A stretch of 64,000 bases of DNA. Source: JBNGOQ01 sp050589645. Its GTDB lineage: Bacteria > Bacteroidota > Bacteroidia > Flavobacteriales > Flavobacteriaceae. A program made the translations under genes and the position numbers. Below, piece after piece: positions 25,200 to 32,453 of this stretch. Position 1 is the stretch's first letter. Each line of letters opens with the position of its first letter. The notes under the pieces were generated by a model that saw only the letters and a list, made by a program, of their open reading frames with translations, was not told where the DNA came from and did no database searches. The stretch is taken from the NCBI RefSeq assembly GCF_050589645.1, contig NZ_JBNGOQ010000001.1, forward strand, positions 558,001 to 622,000. The letters are read 5' to 3'.

Positions 25200-25882
25200 G
25201 GAAATGTGTACATGTACTCTGGATCGGCCTTGTTTTACTTGGTTGTGGTGGTGGCGATGATGCCCCAAAGCTTCCGCAGGCCGCAGTTTTGGAATTTCCC
25301 CTGCAAAATTCAGAGTGTACCACCGGGGTATCCCTAGATGAGACCACGAGCCAGGTGGAGTTCAGATGGCAGGCGGGGGCCAATGCGGAGGGATACGAGT
25401 TGCGCGCCACCAATTTAAACACAAACGTCCTCCAGACCATAAGCACTTTGTCCCTGTCTGCCCAATTGCCCTTGGAAAAGGGCGCGCCCTATTCTTGGTT
25501 GGTCATCTCCAAACAATCCAATACCAGTGCAACGGCGACAAGCAGCACCTGGCAATTTTATAATGCAGGCTCACAGACTACCTATGCCCCCTTTAGGGCA
25601 GATATCATCGCGCCACAATCGGGTGCTTCCATTTTGAGGGATATCAATAACGAGGTAAGCTTGAATTGGACAGGTGCGGACGTGGACAATGATATTGAGG
25701 GATATGAAGTATATCTTTCAACGAGTACACCGCCGGAAACCTTGGTAGCCACTCCTTCTGCGTTCACAACAAACATAAAGGTCAGTATTGCTGCAGGCAG
25801 CGTATACTACTGGCAAGTAATTACTACGGATAGCGAGGGCAATAGCTCGGACAGCGGAATCTTTGATTTTAGAGTGAACTAG
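25196..25882 (+). CDS. Lipoprotein with fibronectin type III-like repeats
   Basis: The 228-residue protein has a lipoprotein signal (VLLGCGGGDD, lipid-anchored Cys at about 18). After a linker come two FN3-like units, each with a tryptophan strand: VEFRWQAGANAEGYELRA with YSWLVISKQSN, and VSLNWTGADVDNDIEGYEVYL with YYWQVITTDSEGN. The ATGA overlap with the peptidase gene implies coupled translation. It may be a surface partner of the protease, but this is only context. Confidence 0.8.
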   Translation: MRKCVHVLWIGLVLLGCGGGDDAPKLPQAAVLEFPLQNSECTTGVSLDETTSQVEFRWQAGANAEGYELRATNLNTNVLQTISTLSLSAQLPLEKGAPYSWLVISKQSNTSATATSSTWQFYNAGSQTTYAPFRADIIAPQSGASILRDINNEVSLNWTGADVDNDIEGYEVYLSTSTPPETLVATPSAFTTNIKVSIAAGSVYYWQVITTDSEGNSSDSGIFDFRVN

Positions 25883-25887
25883 TGGCC

Positions 25888-26517
25888 TTAGGTGCCGTTA
25901 AATTGGTTCATGGTGTTCTTCACTCCGGCGAAGACATAAGAATGTATCAAGGCACACGATTTTTCCAAGCGTTCGGATAACCCGGCAAGTTCTTCTTCGT
26001 TCCATTCACCAAGCACGTAATCTACCTGTCTCCCCTTTCCAAAATCGGACCCCACACCAAATCGAAACCGATGGTAGGATGTGGTTCCCAAGCTATTTTG
26101 GATATCTTTTAGGCCGTTGTGCCCTCCATCGCTTCCCTTGGTCTTTACCCTGAGGGTACCAAAGGGTAGATTGATATCATCCGTTACTACCAATAAATTT
26201 TCCAAAGGAATTTTTTCCTTCTCCAACCAATACTTTACCGCTTTTCCACTTCGGTTCATGTAGGTAGCGGGTTTTAGAAAAAGGACACTCTTCCCTTTGA
26301 TCCTAGTGGAGCAGATGTCCCCGAGTTTTTCGGTTTCAAAGCTAAGGGCATCGCGTTCCGCAAGGGCGTCCAATATTTTAAAGCCGATGTTGTGTCGGGT
26401 ATGCGCGTATTCTTCCCCAATATTTCCTAGGCCTACGACCAAAAACTTTTTCATTGTATCCGTTTCTTCTAGAACTTGCTTGTTTTTACCGAAAAACGAT
26501 TTTAAAAAAGAGCACAT
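25888..26517 (-). CDS. pth: Peptidyl-tRNA hydrolase
   Basis: The 209-residue enzyme cleaves peptidyl-tRNA released during translation. The core begins MKKFLVVGLGNIGEEYAHTRHNIGFKIL, with the catalytic His in TRHNIGF, followed by KPATYMNRSGKAV and DDINLPFGTLRVKTKGSDGGHNGLK. The ATG at 26517 adds a 25-residue leader (MCSFLKSFFGKNKQ) that is common in flavobacterial Pth. A shorter product from the internal MKKF is possible. It is downstream of rplY and prs but separated from rplY by a terminator-like hairpin. Confidence 0.93.
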   Translation of the reverse strand: MCSFLKSFFGKNKQVLEETDTMKKFLVVGLGNIGEEYAHTRHNIGFKILDALAERDALSFETEKLGDICSTRIKGKSVLFLKPATYMNRSGKAVKYWLEKEKIPLENLLVVTDDINLPFGTLRVKTKGSDGGHNGLKDIQNSLGTTSYHRFRFGVGSDFGKGRQVDYVLGEWNEEELAGLSERLEKSCALIHSYVFAGVKNTMNQFNGT

Positions 26518-26545
26518 AGCATGGACTTGATCGGTATAAAAGTAC

Positions 26546-26588
26546 AAAAGCATCCCGAATCCCGATGGTTACCGGGAGGGATGCTTTT
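26546..26588. terminator. Bidirectional terminator hairpin between rplY and pth
   Basis: AAAAGCATCCC (26546-26556) pairs perfectly with GGGATGCTTTT (26578-26588). An inner CCCG/CGGG pair lies within the loop. It follows the rplY stop on the minus strand, so pth may need its own promoter or read-through. Confidence 0.75.
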
Positions 26589-26606
26589 ACATATGAACAA
26601 ATATGC

Positions 26607-27275
26607 TTATTCCTTGCTCTCTGCGGCCGTGTCGGCAGCAGGTGCCTCTGTTCCTTCGGCTGCGCCTTCTGCAGTAGCTTCTGCTCCTTCAACTCCTTCT
26701 TCCTCTTCCTCTTCCTCGACCACAATAGCAGCACGAGCCGTTTTAACCTGTACTACCACGGTACTGTCAGGGTGAAGAATGGAGAAATCGTCGTTCAACA
26801 AGGAGGACACTGCGATGTTCTGACCGATTTTCAGTTTGGAAATATCCACATCAAAGAAATCGGGCAAATTGTCCGGCAATGCCTTGATGGCCAGTTTTCT
26901 TTTTCGGAACAATAGCCTACCCCCGTTCCGTACCCCGGGAGAATTTCCTATCAATTTAACGGGGATGTTCATGGTAACCTCTTTGTCCTTGAACAATTGG
27001 TAAAAATCAATATGCAGGATTTTATCCGTTACCGGATGAAATTGGATATCCTGCATTACGGCCTCCACTTTTTCACCGTTCTCCAAATCAACCACAACCG
27101 TATGGGCATTTGGGGTGTACACTAAATCTCTGAACGCCAGTTCATCTGCTGAAAAGTGTAATGGTTTATCCCCTCCGTATACCACGCAAGGAACCTTTCC
27201 AGCATTACGTAGGGCCTTCGTTGCCTTCTTGCCCACGCTTTCTCTTTCTGATCCTTTAATTGTAATTGACTTCAT
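26607..27275 (-). CDS. rplY: 50S ribosomal protein L25 (CTC type) with acidic tail
   Basis: The 222-residue protein binds 5S rRNA. The N-terminal L25 domain has GKKATKALRNAGKVPCVVYGGDKP, and the C-terminal TL5/CTC domain extends to about residue 185. The final 40 residues are almost all Glu, Ala and Gly (EEEEEEEGVEGAEATAEG), a disordered acidic extension. It sits 27 bases after prs, the usual Bacteroidetes order prs-rplY-pth. Confidence 0.95.
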   Translation of the reverse strand: MKSITIKGSERESVGKKATKALRNAGKVPCVVYGGDKPLHFSADELAFRDLVYTPNAHTVVVDLENGEKVEAVMQDIQFHPVTDKILHIDFYQLFKDKEVTMNIPVKLIGNSPGVRNGGRLLFRKRKLAIKALPDNLPDFFDVDISKLKIGQNIAVSSLLNDDFSILHPDSTVVVQVKTARAAIVVEEEEEEEGVEGAEATAEGAAEGTEAPAADTAAESKE

Positions 27276-27302
27276 TATATATATTAAATTAAACTTTAAT
27301 TG

Positions 27303-28244
27303 CTACATCAAAAATTTGGAAGCGATGGAGGTGTTGTGGTGCACACGATGCATTACATCGGCAAAAAGCTCCGCACAGCTCAACACGCGCACCTTTCCAC
27401 TTTCCTTTTTAATGGGAATGGAATCGGTGACGATCAATTCCAATAGTTGTGATTTTTCTATTTTTTCATAAGCGCCCCCGGAAAGCAAAGCATGGGTGGT
27501 AATGGCCCTTACACTTTTAGCGCCACGTTCCATCATCAAATCGGCCGCTTTGGCCAAGGTACCTGCCGTATCTACCAAATCATCTACCAACACCACGTTT
27601 TTCCCCTGTACATCGCCAATAAGTTCCATATGGGAAATTACATTGGCCTTGGCACGCTGTTTATAACAAATCACTACATCGCTCTGCAGGGCCTTGGAAT
27701 AGGCATAGGCTCTTTTGGAACCTCCCATGTCGGGCGAGGCGATGGTCAAATTTTCCAGATTAAGTCCCCTTAGATAGGGCAGGAAAAGGGTAGAAGCGAA
27801 CAAATGATCTACCGGCTTTTCAAAGAACCCTTGGATCTGGTCTGCGTGCAGGTCCATGGTGATGATCCGCGTGGCGCCTGCCGCTTCCAACATTTTGGCC
27901 ACCAATTTAGCGGCTATGGGAACCCGTGGCTTGTCCTTTCTGTCTTGCCGGGCCCAACCATAGTAGGGCATAACAGCTGTAATGTGCCGTGCCGAGGCCC
28001 TTTTGGCCGCATCGAGCATCAACAACATTTCCATAAGATTTTCGGAGCTCGGGTTGGTGGATCCTATGATAAAGATCCTCGCCCCACGCACCGATTCCTC
28101 AAAGGAGGGTTGAAACTCCCCATCACTGTACCTGGAAAAGATGACATTGCCCAGATCCGTACCATAGGCTTTTGCTATTTTTTTTGCCAAGGCACTACTC
28201 TGCGTACAGGCAAAAATCTTAGGTTCCGGGACTGTATAGGACAT
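27303..28244 (-). CDS. prs: Ribose-phosphate pyrophosphokinase
   Basis: The 313-residue enzyme makes PRPP from ribose-5-phosphate and ATP. It shows SRYSDGEFQPSFEESVRG, the flexible-loop region YGWARQDRKDKPRVPI, TMDLHADQIQGFF and the PRPP-binding loop VVLVDDLVDTAGTL near residue 218. ATG at 28244 gives MSYTVPEPKIFACTQS. It heads the prs-rplY-pth block. Confidence 0.97.
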   Translation of the reverse strand: MSYTVPEPKIFACTQSSALAKKIAKAYGTDLGNVIFSRYSDGEFQPSFEESVRGARIFIIGSTNPSSENLMEMLLMLDAAKRASARHITAVMPYYGWARQDRKDKPRVPIAAKLVAKMLEAAGATRIITMDLHADQIQGFFEKPVDHLFASTLFLPYLRGLNLENLTIASPDMGGSKRAYAYSKALQSDVVICYKQRAKANVISHMELIGDVQGKNVVLVDDLVDTAGTLAKAADLMMERGAKSVRAITTHALLSGGAYEKIEKSQLLELIVTDSIPIKKESGKVRVLSCAELFADVMHRVHHNTSIASKFLM

Positions 28245-28391
28245 GCTTAAGGTATTGTTATCTAGTTTATTGGCACCCCTTTTTGTAAAGGAGGTGCAAA
28301 TTTAAAAATTTATTTGGGTTGCTAAAGGATAAATGTTGTTATTTTTTGTCCTGGAAATCAAAATATTTTTTAGTTTTGCAGTCCTTAATTT

Positions 28392-28473
28392 GCCTTGGTG
28401 GCGGAATTGGTAGACGCGCTGGATTCAAAATCCAGTGTCTTAGGACGTGTGGGTTCGATTCCCACCCAAGGTA
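28392..28473 (+). tRNA. tRNA-Leu (anticodon CAA)
   Basis: The 82-nt gene folds as a class II tRNA. The acceptor GCCTTGG (28392-28398) pairs with CCAAGGT (28466-28472). The anticodon stem CTGGA/TCCAG closes loop TTCAAAA with anticodon CAA. There is a long variable arm, and the T-arm is GTGGG-TTCGATT-CCCAC. CCA is not encoded. It is the only complete tRNA here; a partial copy of its 3' part follows 152 bases downstream. Confidence 0.97.
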
Positions 28474-28503
28474 CACCTTCGCTGCGCTACGGTGCACGAA
28501 TAC

Positions 28504-28533
28504 AAAAGCTTAGATGAAAGTCTAGGCTTTTTT
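28504..28533 (+). terminator. Intrinsic terminator of tRNA-Leu
   Basis: AAGCTTAGA pairs with TCTAGGCTT (one G-T pair) around a TGAAAG loop, followed by six T. It lies 30 bases after the tRNA. Confidence 0.85.
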
Positions 28534-28550
28534 GTTTTGGGACAAGGTGT

Positions 28551-28605
28551 GGGCCGCCGACGTTCCGCTCTGCGGAAGTCGGGGTGCCGACCGCGAGCGT
28601 CGGCA
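28551..28605 (+). repeat. Two-hairpin element inside a partial tRNA-Leu T-arm (copy 1)
   Basis: This 55-nt sequence forms two GC-rich hairpins. The first is CCGAC-G-TTCCGC/GCGGAA-GTCGG with a 3-base loop. The second is GCCGAC/GTCGGC with a 7-base loop. It lies between GTGTGGG, equal to the 5' T-stem strand of tRNA-Leu, and TTCGATTCCCAC, the T-loop and 3' strand. A near-identical copy with the same relation to a tRNA is at 62322-62376. The first GGG may belong to the T-stem rather than the element, making its core about 52 nt. Confidence 0.9.
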
Positions 28606-28655
28606 TTCGATTCCCACCCAAGGTACACCTTCGCTGCGCTACGGTGCACGAATAC

Positions 28656-28685
28656 AAAAGCTTAGATGAAAGTCTGGGCTTTTTT
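28656..28685 (+). terminator. Duplicated terminator after the tRNA-Leu partial copy
   Basis: This is the same hairpin as at 28504-28533, with one A to G change that turns an A-T pair into a G-T pair. Six T follow. Confidence 0.75.
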
Positions 28686-29003
28686 CATGCCCAGGTACAA
28701 CATAGGTACAATAAATCACTGTTTTTTAGAGGCTCATTTGAAACGACATATTTTGATGCCTTTTAATCACAAAATTTATTTAATTGTATATTAAGATGTC
28801 CTTTAAAACCTTGATTTTATGGGACTACATCCAATCTCCAAATTTCAACCAAACCTATTTCAACTTAATTAAACTTACAATTTTTCATCCCATGTTTCTG
28901 TATAATTCTTATTCCTTAAGTTCAAACGTTAGGCCTTTCTTAACCCAAGTCAATGTAAATAGCCTCCTGACTTTGCAATTTTGCTTTTCAAAAAATTAGA
29001 AAA
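28686..29003. other. AT-rich intergenic stretch at the start of the accessory block
   Basis: These 318 bases after the duplicated terminator are visibly richer in A and T than the preceding housekeeping genes. A 71-codon frame here has no start context or recognisable protein. I see no gene. Confidence 0.5.
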
Positions 29004-29423
29004 GTGAAGAAACAGAAAATTGAGCGGCAGCAATTACTGTCAACATTATGGACATTTGTCCTCTTTAACATGATTTTTCGAGATCTCCATCAACTAGGCA
29101 AAAAAGGTTTTCTTGAAGAAATTATGACAGGCATGGTGAATGGCATTAAAATTACGGAAGAACTTATGCTGTTTGGAGGGTTTTTAGCAGAGATACCCAT
29201 TTTAATGGTGCTTCTCTCCAAAACATTAAATGCAAAAGCAAACAAATGGACAAACATAATCGCTAGCGTAATTACTATACTGGTATTACTCACTAACCTA
29301 CCTTCAGCAGATATGGATGATATTTTTTTTACGATCATTGAATCTGCAGCATTTTTAGCAATTATCATCATTGCATGGAAATTGCCTTCTCATAATAAGA
29401 CTAATTCTCAGTTTTCGATATGA
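29004..29423 (+). CDS. DUF6326-like four-helix membrane protein
   Basis: The 139-residue protein has four hydrophobic helices (about 12-27, 52-72, 85-100 and 110-128) and short polar ends. The pattern LSTLWTFVLFNMIFRDLHQ resembles small DUF6326 membrane proteins. The start is GTG at 29004 (VKKQKIERQ). Its stop overlaps the dehydrogenase ATG by 4 bases (ATGA), so the pair is translationally coupled. The function is unknown and the family name is tentative. Confidence 0.65.
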   Translation: MKKQKIERQQLLSTLWTFVLFNMIFRDLHQLGKKGFLEEIMTGMVNGIKITEELMLFGGFLAEIPILMVLLSKTLNAKANKWTNIIASVITILVLLTNLPSADMDDIFFTIIESAAFLAIIIIAWKLPSHNKTNSQFSI

Positions 29424-30406
29424 AGGCAATAGTATGTACAAAATATGGAACTCCTGACGTGCTTCGGCTTCAAGAGGTAGAAAAACCTGTGGCAAAAGAA
29501 GATGAAGTACTAATAAAGATCCACGCTGCCGCAGTGACCACGGCAGGACTTATTGGTCGAAAGGGTGAGCCCTTTTTCACCAGATTATTCAGTGGTCTCC
29601 TTAAACCCAAAAAAAATATTCTGGGAATGGAGCTGGCCGGTGAAATTGAAGCCATCGGTAAAAATGTAAAATTATTTAAAAAAGGAGAACAGATTTTTGG
29701 ACTCACGGGAATGACCCTCGGCTCAAATGCTGAATACAAAAGTCTGCCTGAGGACGCTGCTGTAATCAAAAAACCAATCAATACTAACTATAAGGAATCT
29801 GCAGCTGTTATTGAAGGGGGCTTAACGGCATTGAACTTTCTTAAGAACAAAGCGAAAATCCAGCACGGGCAAAAGGTTCTTATCTATGGTGCATCGGGAT
29901 CGGTAGGAACCGCCTCCATACAGTTGGCCAAGTACTTTGGTGCGGAAGTTACCGGGGTTTGTAGTACGACAAATATTGAAATGGTTAAATCTTTGGGAGC
30001 AAATACTGTAATAGATTATAGTAAGGAGGACTTTACCAAAAGCGGCCAGACCTACGACATTATTTTTGACACGGTGGGTAAGCAATCATTTTTACACTGC
30101 AGAGATTCACTGAAACCAGAAGGAATATATCTTGATGCCGCTGGGTTGTCTACTGTTTTTCACATGTTTTGGACTTCACTATTAAGCCGTAAAAAAGCCA
30201 TCCTAACGACTACATATATGAGACCGGTGAGTGTAATCAAACAAGACCTGGTCATCTTAAAAAAGTTGGTTGAGACTGGAAAACTAAAGCCGGTAATAGA
30301 CCGATGCTACCCGCTGGAACAAACTGCCGAGGCCCACCGATATGTTGAAACCGGACGTAAAAAGGGAAATGTGATTATCAAAACAAATCAAGACATAGAC
30401 AACTAA
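29420..30406 (+). CDS. Zinc-free medium-chain alcohol dehydrogenase / quinone oxidoreductase-like
   Basis: The 328-residue MDR-family enzyme has an N-terminal GroES-like domain (MKAIVCTKYGTPDVLRLQEV, LGMELAGEIEAIGKNV). The NADPH-binding fold carries VLIYGASGSVGTASIQLAKYFGAEV near residue 152. The structural-zinc cysteines are absent, as in the quinone oxidoreductase subgroup. The likely role is reduction of a quinone or enone; the substrate is not known. It follows the DUF6326-like gene with a 4-base overlap. Confidence 0.88.
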   Translation: MKAIVCTKYGTPDVLRLQEVEKPVAKEDEVLIKIHAAAVTTAGLIGRKGEPFFTRLFSGLLKPKKNILGMELAGEIEAIGKNVKLFKKGEQIFGLTGMTLGSNAEYKSLPEDAAVIKKPINTNYKESAAVIEGGLTALNFLKNKAKIQHGQKVLIYGASGSVGTASIQLAKYFGAEVTGVCSTTNIEMVKSLGANTVIDYSKEDFTKSGQTYDIIFDTVGKQSFLHCRDSLKPEGIYLDAAGLSTVFHMFWTSLLSRKKAILTTTYMRPVSVIKQDLVILKKLVETGKLKPVIDRCYPLEQTAEAHRYVETGRKKGNVIIKTNQDIDN

Positions 30407-30553
30407 AACATCTCGTCTTGAACTAAAATAAATCTCTATTAAAAAAGCAACTTGTTGTAATGAATCAATGAATTAAAACACTTCCATGACTATCATCTTC
30501 AGAATTGCTTTGAAATGGGAAAAATAATACCAAGGTATTTACAAATAGTGAGT

Positions 30554-31195
30554 ATGAAAAAAATAGTGAAGAAGTTAATAGCACCCTTCGTAGCCTTAGT
30601 CTATTATAATCTGGCGTTATCACAGGTAATGCCAAAGGAAAGCGAATTGTCTATGAACATAATTTCGGATGATTTCTTCTGGACAGAATCAAGTAAGAAT
30701 GTTGAATATAGAAAACATGGAGACATTGGTTTCTTCTATCCATATGACTTACCTGATGCCCATGGAGAAGCACTGGCCCTTTTCAGAGCATATAATACAC
30801 CGATTAATAATGGTTTTTCAATAATAGCGATTGATGACCCAAATAAAAGTCTAAAAGCGATAAAGGGTAGGGCAAAGTTTTCTGGATCAGATATCGATCA
30901 AACCAAAGACACCCTAATTATTGCTGCGCACTATGTAAAATCAACAGATTCTCTATTAATAGCCAACTTGAATAAAGGCTTAATTCCAGATAAAGCAGCT
31001 CTACTAAAACTAAGTGAGCCTTTGGCTCAATTTGAATCCTTTTATCTAAACCTCGCAGCACCCATCAATATCACCGAAGAAAAGTACATGGTTATTCAAT
31101 TGATCATAAAATCCGGCAGCGATGATAATTATTACTATGGCAAATCAAATGCCGTTATAGACCATCTTCATTTTAGCAGTGTAACAAATAATTAG
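30554..31195 (+). CDS. Unknown secreted protein
   Basis: This 213-residue protein has a signal peptide (about 1-22, ending ALSQ) after MKKIVKKLIAPF. I do not recognise the family. The mature part includes FFWTESSKNVEYRKHGDIGFFYPYDLPD and a C-terminal region KYMVIQLIIKSGSDDNYYYG that looks like beta strands of a jelly-roll or carbohydrate-binding type domain. The ATG at 30554 is preferred to the one at 30515 because it directly precedes the basic signal-peptide start. It lies alone in the AT-rich block. Confidence 0.6.
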   Translation: MKKIVKKLIAPFVALVYYNLALSQVMPKESELSMNIISDDFFWTESSKNVEYRKHGDIGFFYPYDLPDAHGEALALFRAYNTPINNGFSIIAIDDPNKSLKAIKGRAKFSGSDIDQTKDTLIIAAHYVKSTDSLLIANLNKGLIPDKAALLKLSEPLAQFESFYLNLAAPINITEEKYMVIQLIIKSGSDDNYYYGKSNAVIDHLHFSSVTNN

Positions 31196-31297
31196 AATGA
31201 CCAAGGAGAATTCAGATACTGGTATTCTAAAATCCATATCAATCAATCTTATGTTGCCCTTTAACTTAAGTGTTAATCAAACAAAATAAATTATGTC

Positions 31298-32386
31298 ATG
31301 AAAGTTCTCAAAAACCAAGTTCTGGCACAAACAAGAAAATCACTGCGTTTTGATGTCATATTTAATTTCACACTACTGATCTTGCTGTCTTCGGCAAGTT
31401 GTTCCTCACAATGGATTCTCAGCCCGAGGGATAAGAGTATCAAGGAATGGGAGTCCAATGAAAGGCGAGAGGATGAAAAAAAATCAGATTCTATTCATGG
31501 GTGGTCCGTCTATTCACGAAAAGAAGAATGGTCCAAAAAAAGAAAAACCGCACCACTACACCTTTCGAAGTTTCAAGCTTTCAGTGACTTATTGTCTTTC
31601 GATTATCAACAATTAGCAGGTTTCTCCGAGAATATGAAATCATACGGAATAACAGAAGAATGCTTTGATGAACTATTCTGGGAAGGAATAAAAGAATCCC
31701 TTAAATTTTGTTTATCATCTAAATACATAGATCAGTCATCCGTAAACAATTTAATAGAGCTAGAACTATGGAGGAATCCAGATTTAGAGCATCCAATAAT
31801 TAGGCCCGAGATAAGTAAGATAGGCATATCAAGAGCATTCGAAGCATTGAATGAGTTTTCAGGAGAATGGCATGGAAAATGGCAAGCCATGAAAGTACAT
31901 CACCTTTGGCTTCCGGTAAAGGAATTCAAAATGGAAATAAATGATGGATTTACTTTGATTGGTTTTCAATCATGCTTTACAGGAGACGGATTTGGATGGA
32001 ATTACGTAGTGAACACAAAGAACAAGGTACTGATATTGGGATTTGTATATCATTTTGATAATTCAGGAAGGATTTCAGCTAAAAACCCACATTATGCTTT
32101 TTTGAATCCGGGTAACCAACTAACCTGGGTTTCCGATAGTCATATTTATTATGAGTTCATGTGCAACGGTATTATTTGCGATGAAAAAAAACACTATACC
32201 ATTACAGGAGGTCAGTATCAAAAACAAGTTAAACAATATAAGCTTGCCTCCGGGTTTCAGGCTGTTTATATACCGGAAGACAAACAGTTGCCAGCATTTA
32301 AACATCTATTTGTGAACAATATAAGGCGTACAAAAAACCTGCTTTCCAAAAAACTGGCAATCGTGCTAAAAAACTTAATCCAATAA
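31298..32386 (+). CDS. Unknown lipoprotein
   Basis: The 362-residue protein has a hydrophobic stretch ending LLSSASCSS (Cys near residue 35), a probable lipoprotein signal after a longer than usual basic leader. No family is recognised. Notable segments are FSGEWHGKWQAMKVHHLWLP near residue 187 and SCFTGDGFGWNYV, with many aromatic residues and several histidines. Two-thirds of the protein is polar and globular in appearance. It precedes the amidohydrolase gene by 67 bases on the same strand. Confidence 0.6.
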   Translation: MKVLKNQVLAQTRKSLRFDVIFNFTLLILLSSASCSSQWILSPRDKSIKEWESNERREDEKKSDSIHGWSVYSRKEEWSKKRKTAPLHLSKFQAFSDLLSFDYQQLAGFSENMKSYGITEECFDELFWEGIKESLKFCLSSKYIDQSSVNNLIELELWRNPDLEHPIIRPEISKIGISRAFEALNEFSGEWHGKWQAMKVHHLWLPVKEFKMEINDGFTLIGFQSCFTGDGFGWNYVVNTKNKVLILGFVYHFDNSGRISAKNPHYAFLNPGNQLTWVSDSHIYYEFMCNGIICDEKKHYTITGGQYQKQVKQYKLASGFQAVYIPEDKQLPAFKHLFVNNIRRTKNLLSKKLAIVLKNLIQ

Positions 32387-32453
32387 GATATTGTTTCTGT
32401 CGTATGTAACGTCTTTCGAACAAAATCGTCGATTGGTTGATATAACACTACAA

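Larger units (their letters stand above)
28454..28685 (+). repeat. 80-bp direct duplication of the tRNA-Leu 3' end and terminator
   Basis: Bases 28454-28533 and 28606-28685 are identical except for one position (A at 28524, G at 28676). Each copy contains the T-loop TTCGATT, the 3' T-stem strand, the 3' acceptor strand, the spacer and the terminator. The second copy lacks most of a tRNA upstream and is fused to the two-hairpin element at 28551-28605. Confidence 0.95.

Noticed and set aside
28540..28625. Second complete tRNA-Leu gene
   Set aside because: Only the variable arm trace, split T-arm and 3' acceptor strand are present; the 5' acceptor, D-arm and anticodon arm are missing.
28784..28999. 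71-codon frame after the tRNA-Leu duplication
   Set aside because: No plausible start context, AT-rich composition typical of noncoding DNA, and no recognisable protein.
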